Position numbers and translations under genes: made by a program. Below, in pieces: positions 31,763-39,657 of a stretch of 44,370 nt of DNA (the first letter of the stretch is position 1; every line of letters starts with the position of its first letter). Source of the DNA: Flavobacteriia bacterium (GTDB taxonomy: Bacteria > Bacteroidota > Bacteroidia > Flavobacteriales > Flavobacteriaceae); NCBI GenBank assembly GCA_013298525.1, contig JAAFHW010000014.1, positions 1-44,370 of the forward strand. Reading direction: 5' to 3'. Below the pieces are notes generated by a model. The model searched no databases, was not told where the DNA came from, and saw only the letters and a program-made list of their open reading frames with translations.

Positions 31763-32512
31763 TTATTTAAAAAAAGCTTCAATTTTTGGATCTTTAGAGG
31801 CAGATAATTCTGTAAAAGTTCCTTCAGCATAATTAATTCCGTCGATTAATAAAATCATACGATTTGCAATAACTCTTGCACAGTCAATATCATGCGTGAT
31901 TATAATTGATGAAGTTTTGTATTTTTCTTGAATTGATTTCATTAACATAATAATTTCTTTTGATGTAATTGGATCTAAACCAGTTGTGGGTTCGTCGTAT
32001 AAAATTATTTTAGGTTTCAGAATCAAAGTTCGAGCTAAAGCGATTCTTCGTTTCATTCCGCCAGATAGTTCGTTTGGCATTAAATTGATTGTATTTGCCA
32101 AGCCAACATTTTCTAAAGCTTCCATAACAAGTGGAGTTGTATCTTCAATTACTCCAAATTTTTTGGTATGTCTTCGTAACGGAAATTCTAAATTTTCTCT
32201 TACTGACATTGAATCATACAAAGCACTTCCTTGAAAAAGAAATCCAACTTCGGTTCTAATTTCATCTAAATCTTCTCTATGAATATCGTTCATGTTTTTG
32301 TCCATGATAATAATCGAACCGCTATCAGATTGTTCTAAACCGATTAAACATTTAATCATCACCGATTTTCCTGAACCCGATTTACCCATAACTACAAGAT
32401 TTTCACCTTCATATAAGTCTAAATGAAATCCATCTAAAACATGATTCGTTCCATAACTTTTGTGTAAATCTTTTACTTCAATAATTGGTTTTATGTTCGT
32501 TTTTTGCATCAT
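31763..32512 (-). CDS. MlaF-like ABC transporter ATP-binding protein
   Basis: 249 residues with Walker A GKSGSGKS (about 39-46), Q-loop GFLFQGSALYDS, signature LSGGMKRR, Walker B ILYDEPTTGLD and switch His in IITHD. The LSGGMKRR form is typical of MlaF-type lipid transporters. Overlaps the permease stop by four bases and lies 8 bases before the MCE gene. Confidence 0.94.
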   Translation of the reverse strand: MMQKTNIKPIIEVKDLHKSYGTNHVLDGFHLDLYEGENLVVMGKSGSGKSVMIKCLIGLEQSDSGSIIIMDKNMNDIHREDLDEIRTEVGFLFQGSALYDSMSVRENLEFPLRRHTKKFGVIEDTTPLVMEALENVGLANTINLMPNELSGGMKRRIALARTLILKPKIILYDEPTTGLDPITSKEIIMLMKSIQEKYKTSSIIITHDIDCARVIANRMILLIDGINYAEGTFTELSASKDPKIEAFFK

Positions 32513-33291
32513 AAATCATAAAATATATTAGTTACAAAAACCGCTATAAAGTCAATAATAAATAGTAGCATAGAAATGAAAACAACTGCTTCATTAGCTG
32601 CTTTTCCAACTCCTGCAGTTCCTTTTTTACAATTGTATCCTTTAAAACATCCTACAATTCCGATGGCAAATCCAAAGAAAAAACTTTTGATGGTTGATGG
32701 AATTACATCACTAAATTCTAAAATATTTATTACTTGATTAATATATAGCGTTAGCGATACGTCAGCTTTAAGATTCTCAACTAAGTAAGAACCATAAATT
32801 CCTATTACATCGCCAAAAAAAACTAAAAGAGGCAACATCAAAGTTGTAGCTAAAACTCTTGTAACAACTAAATATTTATAAGGATTTGTTCCAGAAACTT
32901 CCATGGCATCAATCTGTTCTGTAACTCGCATAGAACCCAATTCGGCTCCAATTCCTGATCCAATTCTTCCTGCGCAAATCAAAGCCGTTATTATTGGACC
33001 AATTTCACGAATTAATGAAACACTCACCATTGATGGAATCCAGGAAGCAGCACCAAATTCTTCTAATGTTGGTCTTGATTGTAAAGTAAAAACTAATCCG
33101 ATAATAAAGCCAGTCACTCCAACTAGTAATAAGGAACGATTTCCCATGTAGTAGCATTGTCGAATAAATTCTTTGAATTCAAATGGACGTTTGAAAACTT
33201 CAACAAAAAATTTACCAGTGAAATAGGAGAGTTCACCGATTTCAATAAAAAACGATTTTAAAGATTCTATAAACTTTGAAATCATGTTCAT
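32509..33291 (-). CDS. MlaE-like ABC transporter permease
   Basis: 260 residues, the MlaE/DUF140 family, with about five membrane helices. Family segments: VSVSLIREIGPIITALICAGRIG, GAELGSMRVTEQIDAMEVSG and FGFAIGIVGCFKGYNC. First gene of the EFD operon, followed by overlapping mlaF. The operon probably transports phospholipids between the membranes. Confidence 0.94.
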   Translation of the reverse strand: MNMISKFIESLKSFFIEIGELSYFTGKFFVEVFKRPFEFKEFIRQCYYMGNRSLLLVGVTGFIIGLVFTLQSRPTLEEFGAASWIPSMVSVSLIREIGPIITALICAGRIGSGIGAELGSMRVTEQIDAMEVSGTNPYKYLVVTRVLATTLMLPLLVFFGDVIGIYGSYLVENLKADVSLTLYINQVINILEFSDVIPSTIKSFFFGFAIGIVGCFKGYNCKKGTAGVGKAANEAVVFISMLLFIIDFIAVFVTNIFYDL

Positions 33292-33370
33292 TTTAAGGAA
33301 TTAGTTTCATTATGAAACGATTATAATAAAGTTACAACATTTTATTGGATATATTGTGAAAAAAATGAAC

Positions 33371-33402
33371 AAAAAAAATCTATTTGAGTAAACAAACAGA
33401 TT
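33371..33402 (-). terminator. Probable terminator of the AraC-family gene
   Basis: AATCTATTTG (33377-33386) pairs with CAAACAGATT (33393-33402) except for one A/C mismatch. Eight T follow on the minus strand. Confidence 0.6.
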
Positions 33403-33429
33403 AAATTATTTTGAAGTAATAAAGAAATT

Positions 33430-33993
33430 CTATAATTCCTCCAACATGATTCTTTTTTTGTGTTTTTTTATTTTTTTGAAATAGGTAGGAGTTAGGCCTG
33501 TAATTTTTTTAAACTGATGCGACAAGTGGGCTACGCTACTGTATTCCATCATTAAACTAATCTCTGTAAGACTTAATTCGTCATACAATAACAATTCCTT
33601 TACTCTTTCAATTTTATTTATGATGATATAATTGGCAATTGTAGTACCATTAATTTCAGAAAAAAGTGAGGCAAGATGGTTGTAATTATAGTCTAATTTT
33701 TCACTTATATAATCCGAATAGTTTACTTTGGGATATTTTTCAGAATAGTGAATAAGCTCAATAATAGTAGTTTTAGTTTTCTCAATAAGCAATGACTTCT
33801 TGTCATCTATGAGTTCAAGTCCTATTTTTAAAAGTCCTTTTCTTAAAAATTCTCTGTCATCTCCAGAAATATCTTTCTTCAGATTTACTTCACCTAGTTC
33901 AATTGAAGTGTGTTTCAGTTTTAATTTGTCTAATTCTTCTTTCACTGCCATTTTGCAACGAAGTGAAACCATGTATTTTATGTGTATTTTCAT
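33430..33993 (-). CDS. AraC family transcriptional regulator with N-terminal Cys motif
   Basis: 187 residues. The C-terminal AraC DNA-binding domain (about 85-180) has two helix-turn-helix units: NYNHLASLFSEINGTTIANYI and LTEISLMMEYSSVAHLSHQFKKITGLTP. The N-terminal region MKIHIKYMVSLRCKMAVKEEL looks like a truncated heavy-metal-associated (HMA) beta-alpha unit with one Cys (Cys13); this small type is widespread in Bacteroidota. The effector is unknown. The genes beside it (mlaEFD and lpdA) are separated by terminators, so no target is implied. Confidence 0.88.
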   Translation of the reverse strand: MKIHIKYMVSLRCKMAVKEELDKLKLKHTSIELGEVNLKKDISGDDREFLRKGLLKIGLELIDDKKSLLIEKTKTTIIELIHYSEKYPKVNYSDYISEKLDYNYNHLASLFSEINGTTIANYIIINKIERVKELLLYDELSLTEISLMMEYSSVAHLSHQFKKITGLTPTYFKKIKKHKKRIMLEEL

Positions 33994-34161
33994 AATATAA
34001 ATCTATTTTACAGTAGCGTATTAGCTAGTTGTTGATTTATATCATGTACTTTTCTAATTTCTATTCTTGTAAAGGTAAGCTATTTTTAGCGGTGCAAAGC
34101 TAACTTTAACTATCCTTACTTCGTTACATAATTTTGTGGTCAATTTATATATTTCCTCAAA

Positions 34162-34197
34162 ATAAAAAATCCGTTTAGCAATTAAACTAAACGGATT
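34162..34197 (-). terminator. Terminator of lpdA
   Basis: AATCCGTTTAG (34168-34178) pairs perfectly with 34187-34197, loop of 8. A T-rich run follows on the minus strand. It lies 24 bases after the lpdA stop. The rest of the interval up to the AraC start (33994-34160) is AT-rich with no gene. Confidence 0.88.
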
Positions 34198-34220
34198 GAT
34201 TTAAACTTCGTATTTCGTAA

Positions 34221-35609
34221 TTACAAATGTATTACTTCATCATAAGCAGCAGCTACGGCTTCCATAACAGCTTCACTCATAGTTGGGTGTGGATGAATTG
34301 CTTTTAGAATTTCGTGACCAGTAGTTTCTAGTTTTCTTGCTACTACTGCTTCTGCAATCATATCAGTTACACCAGCACCAATCATGTGGCAACCTAACCA
34401 TTCACCATATTTTGCATCGAAAATTACTTTTACAAAACCATCGGCAGCACCAGCAGCTTTTGCTTTTCCTGAAGCAGAGAATGGAAATTTACCAATTTTC
34501 AATTCGTATCCTTTTTCTTTAGCTTGTTTTTCTGTTAAACCAACAGAGGCAATTTCTGGAGTTGCATATGTACAACCTGGAACGTTTCCGTAATCGATTG
34601 GTTCTACATGTAAACCTGCAATTTTTTCTACACAATTAATTCCTTCAGCAGAAGCAACGTGTGCCAAGGCTTGACCTGGAGTTACATCTCCAATAGCGTA
34701 ATATCCTGGAACATTAGTTTGGTTGTATGCATTTACTAAAATTTTGTCTCTATCTGTTGCAATTCCAACTTCTTCAAGACCAATATTTTCGATATTTGTT
34801 TTGATTCCAACTGCAGAAAGTAAAATATCAGCTTCAAGAACTTCTTCACCTTTAGCTGTTTTTACATAAGCTTTTACACCATTCCCTGATGTGTCAATAC
34901 GTTCTACAGAAGAATTTGTCATGATGTTTACACCAGCTTTCTTCATTGAACGTTCCATTTGTTTCGAAATATCTTCGTCTTCAACAGGAACAATATTTGG
35001 CATAAATTCAACAATAGTAACTTCTGTTCCCATTGAATTGTAGAAATGAGCAAATTCAACTCCAATCGCACCAGAACCAACTACAATCATTTTCTTTGGT
35101 TGAGTAGGTAAAGTCATTGCTTGTCTGTATCCAATAACTTTTACACCATCTTGAGGAAGATTTGGTAATTCTCTTGAACGAGCTCCAGTTGCAATAATAA
35201 TGTGGTCTGCTGAATATTCAGTAACTTTTCCATCAGCAGCTGTTACATCAACTTTTTTACCTGGTTTTATTTTACCAAAACCATCAATAACGTCGATTTT
35301 ATTTTTTTTCATCAAGAATTGAACTCCTTTACTCATTCCGTCGGCAACATCACGTGAACGTTTTACAACAGCAGAAAAGTCTTTATCAAATTCTTTAATG
35401 GTCAAACCATAATCTGAAGCATGTTTTAGGTAATCAAATACTTGAGCCGATTTTAAAAGTGCTTTTGTTGGAATACAACCCCAATTAAGGCAAATTCCAC
35501 CAAGGCTTTCTTTTTCAATAACTGCTACTTTAAAGCCCAATTGTGAAGCACGGATTGCTGTAACATAACCGCCTGGACCACTTCCTAAAACAATAATATC
35601 GTATTTCAT
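34221..35609 (-). CDS. lpdA: Dihydrolipoyl dehydrogenase
   Basis: 462 residues, E3 of 2-oxoacid dehydrogenase and glycine-cleavage complexes; re-oxidises dihydrolipoamide with NAD. The FAD site is IIVLGSGPGGYVTAIRA (about 5-21). The redox disulfide is Cys40-Cys45 in GGICLNWGCIPTK. The NAD site is VVGSGAIGVEF. The catalytic His-Glu pair is in AIHPHPTMSEAVMEA near the C-terminus. No E1/E2 genes are adjacent. The promoter region carries the octamer array 35656-35695. Confidence 0.97.
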   Translation of the reverse strand: MKYDIIVLGSGPGGYVTAIRASQLGFKVAVIEKESLGGICLNWGCIPTKALLKSAQVFDYLKHASDYGLTIKEFDKDFSAVVKRSRDVADGMSKGVQFLMKKNKIDVIDGFGKIKPGKKVDVTAADGKVTEYSADHIIIATGARSRELPNLPQDGVKVIGYRQAMTLPTQPKKMIVVGSGAIGVEFAHFYNSMGTEVTIVEFMPNIVPVEDEDISKQMERSMKKAGVNIMTNSSVERIDTSGNGVKAYVKTAKGEEVLEADILLSAVGIKTNIENIGLEEVGIATDRDKILVNAYNQTNVPGYYAIGDVTPGQALAHVASAEGINCVEKIAGLHVEPIDYGNVPGCTYATPEIASVGLTEKQAKEKGYELKIGKFPFSASGKAKAAGAADGFVKVIFDAKYGEWLGCHMIGAGVTDMIAEAVVARKLETTGHEILKAIHPHPTMSEAVMEAVAAAYDEVIHL

Positions 35610-35640
35610 TTTGTATGATTTTCTAAATTAATTGAGACTG

Positions 35641-35648
35641 CGAATTTA
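35641..35648 (-). promoter_or_regulatory. -7-like box for lpdA
   Basis: The minus strand reads TAAATTCG, one base from TAnnTTTG, 31 bases before the ATG. Seven T-rich bases separate it from the octamer array. Confidence 0.4.
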
Positions 35649-35655
35649 AGAAAAA

Positions 35656-35695
35656 AGTTTAAAAGTATATGAGTTTAATAGTTTAAAAGTTTAAG
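35656..35695. repeat. Five tandem octamers upstream of lpdA
   Basis: Plus-strand units in order: AGTTTAAA, AGTATATG, AGTTTAAT, AGTTTAAA, AGTTTAAG, without gaps. On the lpdA strand they read as TTTAAACT-type units, then a 7-base T-rich gap, then the -7-like box. Confidence 0.75.
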
Positions 35696-35715
35696 TCTTT
35701 AAATGGTTCCAACTT

Positions 35716-36225
35716 CTAGCCTAAAGAAGCAATTAAATCTTCTATTTCTTTTTTTTGATCAGCATATTTTAATTGTAATTCCGAACCTTCTCCCATTCTC
35801 TTATAGTAGCTAAAAGCCTTTTCTGCAAAGAACTTTTTATGAAAATTTGAAACTTCAAGATAGTTGGGAAATATTTTGTGAAAAAGCATTTCATAATAAG
35901 CTTGCCATTCACGTTCTAATCGGTCTTCAACATACGGTTTTCTTGATTTTTGACGCACATGAACCATTTCGTGTGTTATTAGTGTAAGAACTAAAGGCAA
36001 CGAAAATTGAAAAATATTTTCAGGGACTCTTATGACTTGTTGTTCTCCAAAATCGCCTTCTGCAGTTAAGAGAATGTAATTTGGTTCCGCTTTTTCTCTA
36101 AGTGCAAATCCTTTTAAATTGTGATCTTGAATATCAAACATTTTCAGCAACCATTCAGCTGCTTCAATTGTTTTTCCCTCTCTGTGAAAGACTTCAATTC
36201 TGGATTTAATTTTTTTAAATTTCAT
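35716..36225 (-). CDS. HExxH-motif zinc metallopeptidase-like protein
   Basis: 169 residues from the ATG at 36225 (MKFKKIKSRIEV); the open frame to 36330 overlaps the DUF2238 gene and is discarded. A helix TLITHEMVHVRQKSR holds His85, Glu86 and His89 of a HExxH zinc motif. Glu104 or Glu106 in EDRLEREWQAYYE could be the third ligand, as in gluzincin-like small enzymes. No signal peptide, so it should be cytoplasmic. The family is not recognised; it may be a peptidase or a degenerate relative. It begins 11 bases after the DUF2238 stop. Confidence 0.75.
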   Translation of the reverse strand: MKFKKIKSRIEVFHREGKTIEAAEWLLKMFDIQDHNLKGFALREKAEPNYILLTAEGDFGEQQVIRVPENIFQFSLPLVLTLITHEMVHVRQKSRKPYVEDRLEREWQAYYEMLFHKIFPNYLEVSNFHKKFFAEKAFSYYKRMGEGSELQLKYADQKKEIEDLIASLG

Positions 36226-36236
36226 AAAAACAACAT

Positions 36237-36875
36237 TTATTTTGAAATCATTCTTTTGATTATAGAAACAATAGTTGTCGCAATAATGGCTCCTGAAAAT
36301 GCCAAGAAAATATCTTTTTGAGCATCCCAAATATCGCCTTGAGTTCCAAGATACGCATCACCTTGAGCTTTGAAGAAAACGTCGGCAACTGCCCATTCTA
36401 TCAATTCGTAGAATCCGCTTATAGAAAGTGTAACTTCAATAGGTAATGTCCAAGCAACCCACGATGGAAATTTTAACCATTTCAAAAACATTTCTCGCAT
36501 TGGGTAAGCCAATAAAAATCCGAAACTAAAATGAACAATTCTATCATAATGATTTCGAGATAAATCTAAAGCGTCTTTCAGCCAATAACCAAAAGGGTTT
36601 TCTGCATATGTATATTTAGAACCATAAACGTGAAGACATAAGTAAATGCAAACTAATAAATAACTTAAATCACTGAATATAAATTTTTTATAGGTAAAAA
36701 TCATAAAACCTAGAAATAGAAAGACTAAGGTGTTTTCTAAAATCCAATTGGCTGTATCGGTATTTCCTACATAAGAATTTATCCAATTTATCAGAAAAAA
36801 TCCGATAAAAATTTTTAACCAAGTATTGTTTTTTAATGGAGTTCTTTCGTCTGAAATTGCAATAGTAAATGCCAT
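36237..36875 (-). CDS. DUF2238 (YjdF-like) membrane protein
   Basis: 212 residues with about five or six helices. DUF2238 features: YGSKYTYAENPFG, LDLSRNHYDRIVHFSFGFLLAYPMRE, and SGFYELIEWAVADVFF followed by YLGTQGDIWDAQKDI. The conserved His/Asp/Glu residues in these helices hint at a buried polar site. Function unknown. Followed closely by the HExxH gene. Confidence 0.9.
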   Translation of the reverse strand: MAFTIAISDERTPLKNNTWLKIFIGFFLINWINSYVGNTDTANWILENTLVFLFLGFMIFTYKKFIFSDLSYLLVCIYLCLHVYGSKYTYAENPFGYWLKDALDLSRNHYDRIVHFSFGFLLAYPMREMFLKWLKFPSWVAWTLPIEVTLSISGFYELIEWAVADVFFKAQGDAYLGTQGDIWDAQKDIFLAFSGAIIATTIVSIIKRMISK

Positions 36876-36920
36876 AGTTTTATTTAATTTTTATCAAATA
36901 TAATAAAAACGAAATGGTTT

Positions 36921-38675
36921 TTAGATTGCTTCCGAAAATTGTGAATCGTACAAGTTTTTGTAATAACCATTTTCCTTGTTAACCAATTCTTGATGCGTTC
37001 CAGATTCTACAATTTCACCTTTGTCCATAACTATGATTTTGTCAGCATTTACAATGGTTGCCAATCTATGCGCAATCACTATAGAAGTTCTATCTTTTGT
37101 AATAGTTTCTGTTGCTCTTTGAATCAATTCTTCAGAATAAGTGTCAATAGAAGACGTGGCTTCATCCAAAATAAGAATACTCGGATTGCTAACATAAGCA
37201 CGTAAAAAAGCAATCAATTGGCGTTGTCCAGACGATAACATCACGCCGCGTTCTTTTACATTATAATCATAACCGTCAGGCAAACTCATGATGAATTCGT
37301 GAACACCAATTTTCTTAGAAGCAGCAATAACTTCTTCACGAGAAACATTAGTATTATTTAAAGTAATATTGTTATAAATGGTATCAGCAAATAAGAAAAC
37401 ATCTTGTAAAACCACTGCAATTTGAGCTCGTAAACTTTCTAAAGTGAAAGTATTAATGTCTTGGTTATCAATAGAAATTGTTCCTGAATTAATTTCGTAA
37501 AAACGATTTAACAAATTAATAATTGTAGACTTTCCTGCTCCAGTTGAACCCACAATCGCGATAGTTTCACCCGATTTTACTTCTAAAGAAATGCCTTTTA
37601 AAACTTCTTCATCTTTAATGTAACTGAATCGAACGTTTTCAAAACTAATGTTTCCTGCAAAATGTTTGGCTTCAATAGTTCCAGTTTGTTGAACATCTTC
37701 TTCGGTGTCCAAAATATCAAAAACTCTGTTGGCAGCAATCATTCCCATTTGCATTTCGTTGAATTTATCTGCAATTTGACGCAAAGGATTGAACAACATT
37801 CCGATGAACATCGTATAAGAAAATAAATCTCCAAACGTAGTAAATTTGTCACCATCTAAAATATGAAAACCTCCATAAAGCACTACAAAACCTAAGGTTA
37901 ACGACGAAATAATATCGGCGATTGGGAAGAAAATGGAGTTGTACAAAATGGTTTTAATCCAAGCAACATTGTGTTTTTGATTAATGTCTTTAAACTTTTG
38001 ATATTCAATATCTTCACGATTAAATAGTTGCACGATTTTCATTCCTGTAACACGTTCTTGAACAAACGTATTCAAATTTGCTACTTGATTTCTTACTTCT
38101 TCAAAAGCCACTTGCATTTTTCGTTGGAAAATTCTCGTGATGTAAACCAAAATTGGCATGGCTGTAATTACAATCCAAGTTAATTTCCAATTCATGTAAA
38201 ACATGATGATTAGACAAGCCAACATTTTTAGCAAATCACTGATAATCATAAACAAACCTTGACTAAAAATTCTAGCAATTTGTTCAATATCAGAAACGGA
38301 ACGAGTAACTAATTGTCCAACAGGTGCATTGTCAAAATATTTCATTCTAAAACTCAACATGTGTTTGAAAAGTTTTGTTCGAATGTCTTTGATAATATTT
38401 TGCCCCAGAAGATTTGCCCAAAAAACAAAGAAAAACTGAAAAATTCCTTCTAGTAATAAGACAACTCCCATCAATGAAACATAAAGTAACAACCCATTTT
38501 GATCATGAGGTTTTATATAATGGTCAACGGTTTGTTTCAATAAAAATGGTCGTAAGGAAGCAAAAACTGCTAATAAAACTGCAGCAGCAATTACGCCATA
38601 AAAAACGGTTTTATAGGGTTTTGTATATTTTAAAATTCGTTTAAATAAACGTATGTCGAATGCTTTTGCTTTCAT
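36921..38675 (-). CDS. ABC exporter, fused membrane and ATPase domains (MsbA/MdlB type)
   Basis: 584 residues: a six-helix ABC transmembrane domain (about 1-320) followed by the ATPase domain with Walker A GSTGAGKS, Q-loop VVLQDVFLFADT, signature LSSGQRQ, Walker B ILILDEATS and switch His in VIAHRLAT. A homo- or heterodimeric exporter of lipid, peptide or drug; substrate unknown. Its start codon lies inside the 28-bp inverted repeat, 52 bases after the truA stop, so it is likely co-transcribed with truA. Confidence 0.93.
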   Translation of the reverse strand: MKAKAFDIRLFKRILKYTKPYKTVFYGVIAAAVLLAVFASLRPFLLKQTVDHYIKPHDQNGLLLYVSLMGVVLLLEGIFQFFFVFWANLLGQNIIKDIRTKLFKHMLSFRMKYFDNAPVGQLVTRSVSDIEQIARIFSQGLFMIISDLLKMLACLIIMFYMNWKLTWIVITAMPILVYITRIFQRKMQVAFEEVRNQVANLNTFVQERVTGMKIVQLFNREDIEYQKFKDINQKHNVAWIKTILYNSIFFPIADIISSLTLGFVVLYGGFHILDGDKFTTFGDLFSYTMFIGMLFNPLRQIADKFNEMQMGMIAANRVFDILDTEEDVQQTGTIEAKHFAGNISFENVRFSYIKDEEVLKGISLEVKSGETIAIVGSTGAGKSTIINLLNRFYEINSGTISIDNQDINTFTLESLRAQIAVVLQDVFLFADTIYNNITLNNTNVSREEVIAASKKIGVHEFIMSLPDGYDYNVKERGVMLSSGQRQLIAFLRAYVSNPSILILDEATSSIDTYSEELIQRATETITKDRTSIVIAHRLATIVNADKIIVMDKGEIVESGTHQELVNKENGYYKNLYDSQFSEAI

Positions 38676-38697
38676 TTATGCTGAACTTGTTTCAGTA
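38670..38697 (-). repeat. Left copy of a 28-bp perfect inverted repeat flanking truA
   Basis: Reverse complement of 39630-39657 over 28 bases with no mismatch. It carries CTGAA-ACAAG-TTCAG, itself a small palindrome, and ends in ATGAAA, the start of the ABC exporter gene. REP-like interspersed sequence is the best guess. Confidence 0.85.
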
Positions 38698-38727
38698 TCT
38701 TTACTATTTTTCTTTACTTTTCACTAA

Positions 38728-39477
38728 TCACTCTTTACTAATCACTAGATAAGGATATTCCACTTTCGTCAAATACAATCCGTGTGCAGGTGCTGAAAAA
38801 CCTGCTTTTTTTCGGTCTTTGCTTTCGATTATTTCAATAAAGTCTTGCAAAGATACTTTTTCTAATCCTATATTTACCATAGTTCCAACAATTGCGCGCA
38901 CCATATTTCTCAGAAATCGATCTGCTGAAATTGTGAATACTAATCGACTGTTAACTTTTGTCCAATTTGCTTCAAAAATTGTACAATTAAATGTATTTAC
39001 ATCGGTATGTACTTTTGAAAAACATTCAAAATCAATGTAATTGAAAAGTATTTTGCATGCATCATTCATTTTGTCGATGTTCAAATCATTTTGATTGTAC
39101 CATGAATCGTCACTTTCGAATGCATCTTTTTTGGTATGGATATGGTATTCGTAAGTTCGTTTTGTTGCGTCAAATCGTGCATGAGCTTCATCGTGAACTT
39201 TATGTAGGTTCAAAATGGCGATATCTTTGGGTAAAAATGAATTGAGTTTATGACTTAAATAAGGAATATCAATTTCTAAGTCATAATCAAAATGTGCAAA
39301 CATTTGCTTGGCATGAACACCAGAATCCGTTCGACCAGCGCCAACAAGTTCAATATCTGTTTTCAAAATCGTGGAAAGTGCTTTGGTCAAAGTTTCTTGA
39401 ACAGAAGTTGCGTTTGGCTGATATTGCCATCCGTGATAGTTAGTTCCTTTGTAAGCAAATTCTAGAAAATATCTCAA
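38728..39477 (-). CDS. truA: tRNA pseudouridine(38-40) synthase
   Basis: 249 residues; TruA makes pseudouridine at positions 38-40 of the anticodon arm. The catalytic Asp is Asp51 in GAGRTDSGVHA. RYFLEFAYKGTNYHGWQ opens the protein; HARFDATKRTYEYHI, RFLRNMVRAIVGTMVNIG and PAHGLYLTKVEYP follow. The last residues (VISKE) are encoded by a pair of ACTAATCACT repeats (38723-38732 and 38737-38746). First gene of a unit with the ABC exporter. Confidence 0.96.
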   Translation of the reverse strand: MRYFLEFAYKGTNYHGWQYQPNATSVQETLTKALSTILKTDIELVGAGRTDSGVHAKQMFAHFDYDLEIDIPYLSHKLNSFLPKDIAILNLHKVHDEAHARFDATKRTYEYHIHTKKDAFESDDSWYNQNDLNIDKMNDACKILFNYIDFECFSKVHTDVNTFNCTIFEANWTKVNSRLVFTISADRFLRNMVRAIVGTMVNIGLEKVSLQDFIEIIESKDRKKAGFSAPAHGLYLTKVEYPYLVISKE

Positions 39478-39482
39478 TTGTA

Positions 39483-39510
39483 ATTTTAAATATTAGATTT
39501 TAAATATTAG
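39483..39510. repeat. 14-bp exact tandem duplication before truA
   Basis: ATTTTAAATATTAG is present twice in direct succession (39483-39496 and 39497-39510). It would lie in the truA leader, five bases from the start codon. Confidence 0.75.
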
Positions 39511-39542
39511 ATATGAAAATCTGAATCAAATCTAATTGATTG

Positions 39543-39550
39543 CAAATTTA
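39543..39550 (-). promoter_or_regulatory. -7 box for truA
   Basis: The minus strand reads TAAATTTG, an exact TAnnTTTG match. The leader would be about 60 bases and contain the 14-bp duplication. Confidence 0.5.
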
Positions 39551-39594
39551 CAAAGATTTTAATAGATTGAATGTTTAAAGTTTTCCTAAATAAT

Positions 39595-39602
39595 TAACTT
39601 TG
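39595..39602 (+). promoter_or_regulatory. -7 box for the YfcE-like gene
   Basis: TAACTTTG matches TAnnTTTG exactly. The leader of about 45 bases holds TTTGCGACTTAGTGCCTTTG, which looks like the TTTGCG-type interspersed repeats of Bacteroidota, and the 28-bp repeat. Confidence 0.5.
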
Positions 39603-39629
39603 CGACTTAGTGCCTTTGTGGCAAATAAT

Positions 39630-39657
39630 TACTGAAACAAGTTCAGCATAAATGAAA
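39630..39657 (+). repeat. Right copy of the 28-bp perfect inverted repeat flanking truA
   Basis: Exact reverse complement of 38670-38697. It ends with the ATGAAA that begins the phosphoesterase gene, so both genes flanking truA have identical sequence from -22 to +6. Confidence 0.85.

Noticed and set aside
29534..33291. A defence or toxin-antitoxin system in the small-gene regions
   Set aside because: Each gene fits a known housekeeping or conserved unknown family; no toxin, nuclease-helicase or reverse-transcriptase signature is present.
36226..36330. Long N-terminus of the HExxH protein
   Set aside because: It overlaps the DUF2238 gene in another frame; MKFKKIKSRIEV at 36225 follows that gene cleanly.
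38670..39657. Inverted repeats around truA as insertion-sequence ends
   Set aside because: The enclosed gene is housekeeping truA, not a transposase, and no target duplication is seen.
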